A stretch of 64,000 nt of DNA from CAZUDO01 sp964618895. Lineage in GTDB: Bacteria; Desulfobacterota; Binatia; DP-6. The notes below the pieces were generated by a model. That model was not told the DNA's origin. It did no database searches and worked only from the letters and a program-made list of their open reading frames with translations. The DNA is taken from NCBI GenBank assembly GCA_964618895.1, contig CAZUDO010000079.1, positions 23,694-87,693 on the forward strand. Direction: 5' to 3'. Made by a program: the position numbers and the translations under genes. Position 1 is the stretch's first letter; each line of letters starts with the position of its first letter. Positions 59,853-64,000 of this stretch are shown piece after piece.

Positions 59853-61283
59853 TCACTGACACCGGGCCTGCCCGATGATCACCACCATATCCCCTTGGCG
59901 CGACACAACTAAGTCGCACCGTATCCAGGTGAAGAGGTCAGCGCCGGAACTGGGCACTCGGCTTATGGTCCCGTCAACACCGGAGACGACTTCGCCGCGG
60001 CTGATCGTTCTGCCCGGCGTTAGTGTAGCTCTGCCGATCCGGATTGGAACCTTCGGAGTCACCCCCTTCTCCGGATCGACGTCGAATATCTGTGAGAACG
60101 GTACCACCTCCTTCGCGCTGGCCTTCGAGGAAACGTTCTCGCACTCTACGCCGACAAGACGACTCCGGATATCGTGTCCCCGTGCCCACCGGAGATTGGG
60201 CATTCCCATCATGTCGAAGTAGAGCCAGCCAGAATTCCCGACCGGCCCTTCGAACACCGTGAGCGGCTCGCCCGCTTCGGCTAAGGCAGCACGAACGATC
60301 GTGCTGTTTCGATGCTCGATCCACGCGAGCATCACCTCCGTGACGCGACCGGCCGACCCAGCACGGCCACCAGATGGCGTGACGACCAGCCGGCTCGGAT
60401 GAAAGGCGTTGTCTCCGCGTTCCTGACGCCGCGCAGCGGGCCATGTCAGCCGCCTCAGACGAACGGGCTCGCTACCGCGCCGTACGAGAAAGACCCCGAG
60501 GAATACTTGTGGTGCACTTCCGCTCGACACGACGGGGCTCCAGGCAACTACCCACGAGTCCGGACGCACTTCAAGAATCGCAATATCCGTGGGAGTCGCA
60601 GAAACGGCAACCTCGTCGAGCCGGACCGGCTCACTGCTTAGGCGAGGCCCCAGTTCTGAGACCCATCCGAGCCAGAGGCTAGCACGGCCACTGGCAGTCT
60701 CGATCCACGCCACGGCGGTTTGCATGAAACCGCCCACCGACCGAAGTTGAGCGACCTTCCCCGGTCGGTGCATGGCCGTCCTGAGCGTGAGGTGTGCTTC
60801 CGAGGATGGCGTAAATGACACATCCGAGACGAGTAAGTCGCTGCCGTCTATGCCCTTCGACCGTACCACAACAACACGGGGAGTCACGGAGGTTGCGACG
60901 CTTAGTGCTTCGAAGGTGCCGTCCGAATCAACGAGGACCCTGCCTGACGGGGCAATCTGAAAAATGCGCCCCTCAGCATCGAGGCCGATCGTGGGAAGCG
61001 CGAAACGCAGCGACCGCGGAACCCCGAACGCTTCGGGTAGGGATATGTGCTGTGTCTTGTTGAACACATCTGTAAGTATCAATGTCGTGTTCTGCCTGGC
61101 GGCAATCATCGGCGACCCGTTCGCCAGCTCGACGACATCTCCAGGACCCATTGACTGCCGTTCAAATTCTGCTCGTGGCAAGTCGGGACCGCACGGATGT
61201 GGCGGCGGTTCGGGCTGCGCACGAGCGACGGCGAGCGGCAGTGCGAACATGGCGATCCACCCTGCGGCGGCTGACGGCCTCAT
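59853..61283 (-). CDS. Secreted beta-rich hypothetical protein
   Basis: A 476-aa exported protein with signal peptide (AMFALPLAVARAQPEP). The rest is beta-strand-rich, with repeated Trp-Ile/Val-Glu-Thr and Leu-Trp-Leu motifs at about 60-70 residue intervals (FMQTAVAWIETASGRASLWL, SWVVAWSPVVSSGS, VTEVMLAWIEHRNSTIVRAA), as in beta-propellers. Two Cys near each end may pair. I recognise no family. It reads opposite to the cassette-array direction and shares its strand with the lipoprotein at 61426. Confidence 0.7.
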   Translation of the reverse strand: MRPSAAAGWIAMFALPLAVARAQPEPPPHPCGPDLPRAEFERQSMGPGDVVELANGSPMIAARQNTTLILTDVFNKTQHISLPEAFGVPRSLRFALPTIGLDAEGRIFQIAPSGRVLVDSDGTFEALSVATSVTPRVVVVRSKGIDGSDLLVSDVSFTPSSEAHLTLRTAMHRPGKVAQLRSVGGFMQTAVAWIETASGRASLWLGWVSELGPRLSSEPVRLDEVAVSATPTDIAILEVRPDSWVVAWSPVVSSGSAPQVFLGVFLVRRGSEPVRLRRLTWPAARRQERGDNAFHPSRLVVTPSGGRAGSAGRVTEVMLAWIEHRNSTIVRAALAEAGEPLTVFEGPVGNSGWLYFDMMGMPNLRWARGHDIRSRLVGVECENVSSKASAKEVVPFSQIFDVDPEKGVTPKVPIRIGRATLTPGRTISRGEVVSGVDGTISRVPSSGADLFTWIRCDLVVSRQGDMVVIIGQARCQ

Positions 61284-61425
61284 CGAATTCCCCCTTGCCG
61301 GCTTTGGCGCGTGGTCCTGCCTATCCGCGTAACATAGCCTCCAGAGCCTGAACAGGGCTCAGCCAGCTCAGCCCCCGCTTCCGGAGACGGAGGCTGAACT
61401 GCGAGTGCTCTTGGTCACAGGCTGG

Positions 61426-61659
61426 TCAGAACGCGACCAGAAGTGACGGGCACCATCGGTTGCTATCACCGCATTCGGTCCCGAGGAAGTACGTGCGGAT
61501 AGGTGCCAATGGTGCCCGTTGCTGACGCCGGCGATTGAACGAGAAGCCCTGGTAGCTGAGACGGGATGCCATGTCGGGTTGGCGCACCTTATCAAAGAGC
61601 GCAGCGCAGCCGCTGAAAAGTACGAGTGCTGCCAGCAGTACGATGCGCCGTCTCAACAT
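61426..61659 (-). CDS. Small lipoprotein
   Basis: A 77-aa protein starting at ATG 61659. The signal MLRRRIVLLAALVLFSGC has a lipobox with Cys at 18. The short mature part has two more Cys (TECGDSNRWC) and no known domain. It starts 11 nt from the attC site at 61670 and leads the minus-strand pair with the 476-aa protein. Confidence 0.65.
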   Translation of the reverse strand: MLRRRIVLLAALVLFSGCAALFDKVRQPDMASRLSYQGFSFNRRRQQRAPLAPIRTYFLGTECGDSNRWCPSLLVAF

Positions 61660-61669
61660 CGTGGGCCCT

Positions 61670-61758
61670 GCCTAACGATCGGCGGATGAGCCGCCGGCCC
61701 AGCGACCTTCGCGGGTACCACCCCGTTCATGCCGGCCGGCTCCATGCGCTTGTTAGGC
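61670..61758 (+). repeat. Integron attC recombination site 1
   Basis: R'' GCCTAAC (61670-61676) and R' GTTAGGC (61752-61758) are perfect seven-base complements. The inner arms (left GGCGGATGAGCCGCCGGC, right GCCGGCCGGCTCCATGCGC) pair imperfectly with extrahelical bases, the structure needed for single-stranded attC recombination. Length 89 bp. Orientation: left to right. Confidence 0.85.
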
Positions 61759-61773
61759 GGCCGCTTGCCTGGT

Positions 61774-61790
61774 ATACGCAAATTGCGTAT
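61774..61790. promoter_or_regulatory. Autoregulatory operator of the toxin-antitoxin pair
   Basis: ATACGCAAATTGCGTAT is a perfect palindrome of 8-bp arms around one base, 9 bp upstream of the toxin ATG. Such boxes are typical binding sites of HigA/HTH-type antitoxins. A -10-like TATACG overlaps it. Confidence 0.7.
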
Positions 61791-61798
61791 GGATCGTC

Positions 61799-62157
61799 AT
61801 GGTCTTCATCGAGGCGCCGGCCTTCACCCGCCATGTGCCGTCGTATTTCACGGACGACGAGTACCGGCGGCTGCAGGAGGCGCTGCTGGCCAACCCCGAA
61901 GCGGGAGCAGTGATGCCGGGGACGGGCGGTTTTCGAAAGATGCGCTGGCGCGATCCGCGACGTGGCAAGGGAACGCGTGGCGGGATGCGCGTCGTCTACT
62001 ACCACTTTGCTAACGAGGCCCAGGTCTGGCTGATGACGCTCTACGACACGACGAACTCAAAGACCTCACGGTGGCAGAGAAGCGCGCCCTCAGAGCGGCA
62101 GTCAACGCGGAGCGCGGGGCGCGCGCAGCCCGGCGGCCGACGGCGAGGAGGAGGTAA
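61799..62157 (+). pseudogene. RelE/HigB-type toxin, frameshifted
   Basis: Reads MVFIEAPAFTRHVPSYFTDD, EYRRLQEALLANPEAGAVMP, GTGGFRKMRWRDP, GMRVVYYHFANEAQVWLMTL, YD, a typical RelE/HigB mRNA-interferase core. After TAC-GAC at 62042-62047 the family end continues in the -1 frame as DELKDLTVAEKRALRAAVNA, ERGARAARRP and stops at TAA 62155. One base is missing in an ACGAC-ACGAC stretch. As written, the frame reads on in phase through the antitoxin, giving a 237-aa fusion. A sequencing error is possible. Confidence 0.75.
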
Positions 62158-62161
62158 GGCG

Positions 62162-62512
62162 ATGCGACGCAAGAAGCGCGTACTCTTCGACGAATTGATG
62201 GACGGCGTTACGGCCATGGCCGCCCACCGCGAGGGCAAGCTTACGCTGCGCACGCACCGACTCGATGTACGCCCGTTGCCTCGCGTGACCGCGGCGCTCG
62301 TCCGCGACACCAGAGAGCGGCTCAACATGTCGCAGCGGGTGTTCGCACGGAAGTTGCGAGTCAACCCGCGGACCCTCGAGCGATGGGAGCAGGGGCGCAG
62401 CAGGCCCAACGACCAAGCCTCTGCGCTCATTCTGCTCGTCCGTCGCTTCCCCGATACCGTAGATCGCTTGGACATCATCGGTACCTCAAGACGCTCCCGT
62501 CGCGCCGCTTAA
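62162..62512 (+). CDS. HTH antitoxin (HigA-like)
   Basis: A 116-aa protein from ATG 62162, with AGGAGGAGG directly upstream inside the toxin end. Residues about 45-80 are an XRE helix-turn-helix (VRDTRERLNMSQRVFARKLR, NPRTLERWEQGRSRPN). It should neutralise the toxin and repress the pair through the palindrome at 61774. Its TAA (62510-62512) lies inside the R'' box of the next attC, the tight packing expected of a gene cassette. Confidence 0.88.
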   Translation: MRRKKRVLFDELMDGVTAMAAHREGKLTLRTHRLDVRPLPRVTAALVRDTRERLNMSQRVFARKLRVNPRTLERWEQGRSRPNDQASALILLVRRFPDTVDRLDIIGTSRRSRRAA

Positions 62513-62599
62513 CGAGTGGCGGCTGAGCGGCCGGCGACGCTTGGCAGGGAACGAGCCGTTGCGCGAGTTTCGCCGGTCCGCTCCAGTTGCGGGTTAGAC
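62507..62599 (+). repeat. Integron attC recombination site 2
   Basis: R'' GCTTAAC (62507-62513) and R' GTTAGAC (62593-62599) share the essential AAC/GTT and pair at five of seven bases. The arms CTGAGCGGCCGGCG (left) and CGCCGGTCCGCTCCAG (right) pair with single unpaired bases. Length 93 bp. It follows the antitoxin stop directly. Confidence 0.8.
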
Positions 62600-62618
62600 G
62601 GGCAGCCGCGGGGCGACC

Positions 62619-62888
62619 TCATGCCGCGAGCAGGGGGGCCAGATCGGCCCGCTTTGCCGGGGGCAGCCCGAGCTCGCGCAGCACCTTGTTCAGCCCGGCG
62701 AGGGATACCTTCCCTGGCGCCGTGATCTCGATACCGATCGGTCGGCCGTCTCGATGGAAGTCCACCACGATTCCTGGCGCAACGGCCGTTGCACGGTGAC
62801 TGCGATCCCTTGGCCGCCGGGGCAGGTACAGGTAGGCGCCCAACGGCCGCCCGTGACGATAGGTTACTTCTAGGTAAGGCTCGTTCAT
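62619..62888 (-). CDS. DUF2283-like small protein, probable antitoxin
   Basis: An 89-aa protein. VVDFHRDGRPIGIEITAPGK resembles the DUF2283 core (Asp-x-Asp/Asn-x-Gly-x-(Ile/Val)-Gly-(Ile/Leu)-Glu-Ile). That family is the partner of DUF4258 proteins in toxin-antitoxin pairs. It is 4 nt downstream of the DUF4258-like gene. It reads against the array direction, so the cassette must carry its own promoter. Confidence 0.7.
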   Translation of the reverse strand: MNEPYLEVTYRHGRPLGAYLYLPRRPRDRSHRATAVAPGIVVDFHRDGRPIGIEITAPGKVSLAGLNKVLRELGLPPAKRADLAPLLAA

Positions 62889-62892
62889 ATCT

Positions 62893-63153
62893 TCAGCTCC
62901 CCGACGGGTAGGCCGTGATCACAACCAGCGGTTTCGCAACCGAGTCCGGCTCGACGATGATGTCCCACCGCTTCCTCCGGTGGCGGGAGTTGATCACGTA
63001 GCGCCCCTCCACGATGTCGGCTCGGTAGCCCGTTGCCGTTTCGACCTCGGTGAAGCGACGGTCCACCATTCGCTTCAGCAGATGCGGCGTCAACTCGAGC
63101 TCCCACTCCCACCACGGGCCCTCGACCATCGACGTCCTCGTTCGCATTCGCAT
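62893..63153 (-). CDS. DUF4258-like small protein, probable toxin
   Basis: An 86-aa protein; a start nearer ELTPHLLKRM is possible. LTPHLLKRMVDRRFTEVETA, YVINSRHRRKRWDIIVEPDS and PLVVITAYPSG match the DUF4258/RelE-like pattern (His-x-x-x-Arg-Met helix, then beta strands ending VITAYP). Together with the DUF2283-like gene it looks like a complete toxin-antitoxin cassette between attC sites 2 and 3. Confidence 0.7.
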   Translation of the reverse strand: MRMRTRTSMVEGPWWEWELELTPHLLKRMVDRRFTEVETATGYRADIVEGRYVINSRHRRKRWDIIVEPDSVAKPLVVITAYPSGS

Positions 63154-63159
63154 TCGTCT

Positions 63160-63222
63160 GTCTAACGACCATGCTGCTCAGCTGCGGCGCGCAGCGCCGT
63201 CCGCTGCAAGCGCGGGTTAGGC
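63160..63222 (+). repeat. Integron attC recombination site 3
   Basis: R'' GTCTAAC (63160-63166) and R' GTTAGGC (63216-63222) with arms TGCTCAGCTGCGGCGC and GCGCCGTCCGCTGCAAGC. Length 63 bp, the classical 59-base-element size. Same orientation as sites 1 and 2. Confidence 0.82.
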
Positions 63223-64000
63223 GATCCCATGCTCTGCGGCAAACAGGCGCCATTCGCCCGGAACTCCCTTGAGAATGCGAATACCCCGATCAACGAAACA
63301 AATCCCGGAACCCGCGACCAGATCCTTCACCGTGCTCGAGACGAGAACCTCGCTCGCTCCGGCCTCCCCGACCACTCTGGCGCCGATGTGGACGGCGATG
63401 CCCCCCACGTCGTCACCCATCAGCTGGCACTCGCCCGTGTGCAGTCCGGCCCGGATCTCGATCCCCAGCGGAAGGACTTCGTCGCGAATGGTGGACGCGC
63501 AGCGGATCGCCCGCGCTGGGCCGTCGAACGTCGCCAGGAAGCCGTCCCCCGCCGTGTGGACCTCTCGTCCCCGGTGCCGGTTCAGTTCCCGGCGTACGAT
63601 CCCGTTGTGCGTGTCGAGCAGGGCGCGCCAGGCACGGTCGCCCAGAACCGCCGCATGCTCGGTGGGGCCCACGATATCGGTGAAAAGTACGGTGGCGAGC
63701 ACGCGATCGGAGTCCGCCATGGGCCGGACACCGGTTAGGAACTCCTCGATCTCTGCGAGCAGGCCATCGGTATCGCCCACGTGGAAATAGTGGTCCTCGC
63801 CTGCCAGCTCGACGTACTTCGCGCCGGGAATGTGCTCGGCGAGATACCGGCCGTGCTCCGCGTCGGCACCCGGATGGTCGGCAGCACGCCCCGGAGGTCT
63901 CTCTCGAACTGGGTGGCATACATGGTGACCGCCGCGCGGGGACTCAAGGCCAGGCGCTCGTACCGGCTGTACCACCGACGGAACCGTGCATCGTGGGCAA
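63217..64000 (-). pseudogene. Broken alpha/beta hydrolase-adenylate cyclase fusion, 5' end outside window
   Basis: The C-terminal half is an intact class III cyclase domain: RVLATVLFTDIVGPTEHAAV, GREVHTAGDGFLATFDGPAR, EIRAGLHTGECQLMGDDVGG, VLVSSTVKDLVAGSG, LKGVPGEWRLFA. Metal Asp and the Thr-Ala-Gly-Asp-Gly loop are present. Upstream the hydrolase part (FRRWYSRYERLALSPRAAV, ERDLRGVLPTIRVPT) shifts frame at about 63870 and resumes as DAEHGRYLAEHIPGAKYVEL. About ten residues are lost there. Its TAA (63217-63219) lies inside the attC 3 R' box. Confidence 0.75.

Noticed and set aside
1..64000. tRNA, rRNA, CRISPR arrays and insertion sequences
   Set aside because: No recognisable tRNA arms, rRNA core, regularly spaced repeats or transposase motifs were found by reading.

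Overview
The window is about 64 kb of very GC-rich DNA, densely packed with genes on both strands. Frequent GTG starts, ATGA/GTGA overlaps and few strong terminators fit a large soil or subsurface genome. An MlaA-type outer-membrane lipid protein, several lipoproteins, a multihaem cytochrome and a PQQ dehydrogenase-cytochrome fusion point to a Gram-negative envelope. The mix of acyl-CoA dehydrogenases, crotonases, SDRs, luciferase-like oxidoreductases, a P450, aminoglycoside-phosphotransferase-like proteins and AttH-like proteins resembles what is known from deltaproteobacterial or Candidatus Binatota metagenomes. That placement is inference; no rRNA or tRNA gene was seen.

Layout. 0-4 kb: membrane protein, paired acyl-CoA dehydrogenases, a long inverted repeat. 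4-10 kb: HTH regulator, PHM-like copper protein, octahaem cytochrome with TPRs, large sulfatase-like exported protein. 10-21.8 kb: decayed luciferase-like gene, PQQ dehydrogenase, moeA, acyltransferase, dehydrogenase, hydratase, phosphoesterase, a third acyl-CoA dehydrogenase, dienelactone hydrolase. 21.8-24.6 kb: a type I restriction-modification island (hsdM plus half an hsdS) between near-identical direct repeats of about 33 bp. 24.6-45 kb: catabolic and housekeeping genes (MBL, SDRs, crotonases, SCP2-type thiolase, B12-radical SAM, glycogen phosphorylase, dcd, MlaA, PuuD-like protein, P450), with two broken genes. 45-58.4 kb: small exported proteins, mscL, a 1246-aa secreted PHP-domain protein, HEAT-repeat and CHRD proteins, and a cluster of AttH-like, SDR, hydrolase and phosphotransferase genes.

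The right end (about 58.5-64 kb) differs. GC falls, and three clear integron attC sites (61670-61758, 62507-62599, 63160-63222) plus a weaker one (58480-58594) lie in one orientation. The DNA between them holds a RelE/HigB-HTH toxin-antitoxin pair with its own operator, a reverse-oriented DUF4258/DUF2283-like pair, small exported proteins of unknown function and several gene fragments. No integron integrase is in the window, so this looks like a cluster of attC sites lacking an integrase, or the inner part of a larger array.

The metabolic genes together suggest use of fatty-acyl, steroid-like or other hydrophobic carbon sources through beta-oxidation-like steps. The recurring gene fragments suggest continuing decay of accessory oxidoreductases and hydrolases.
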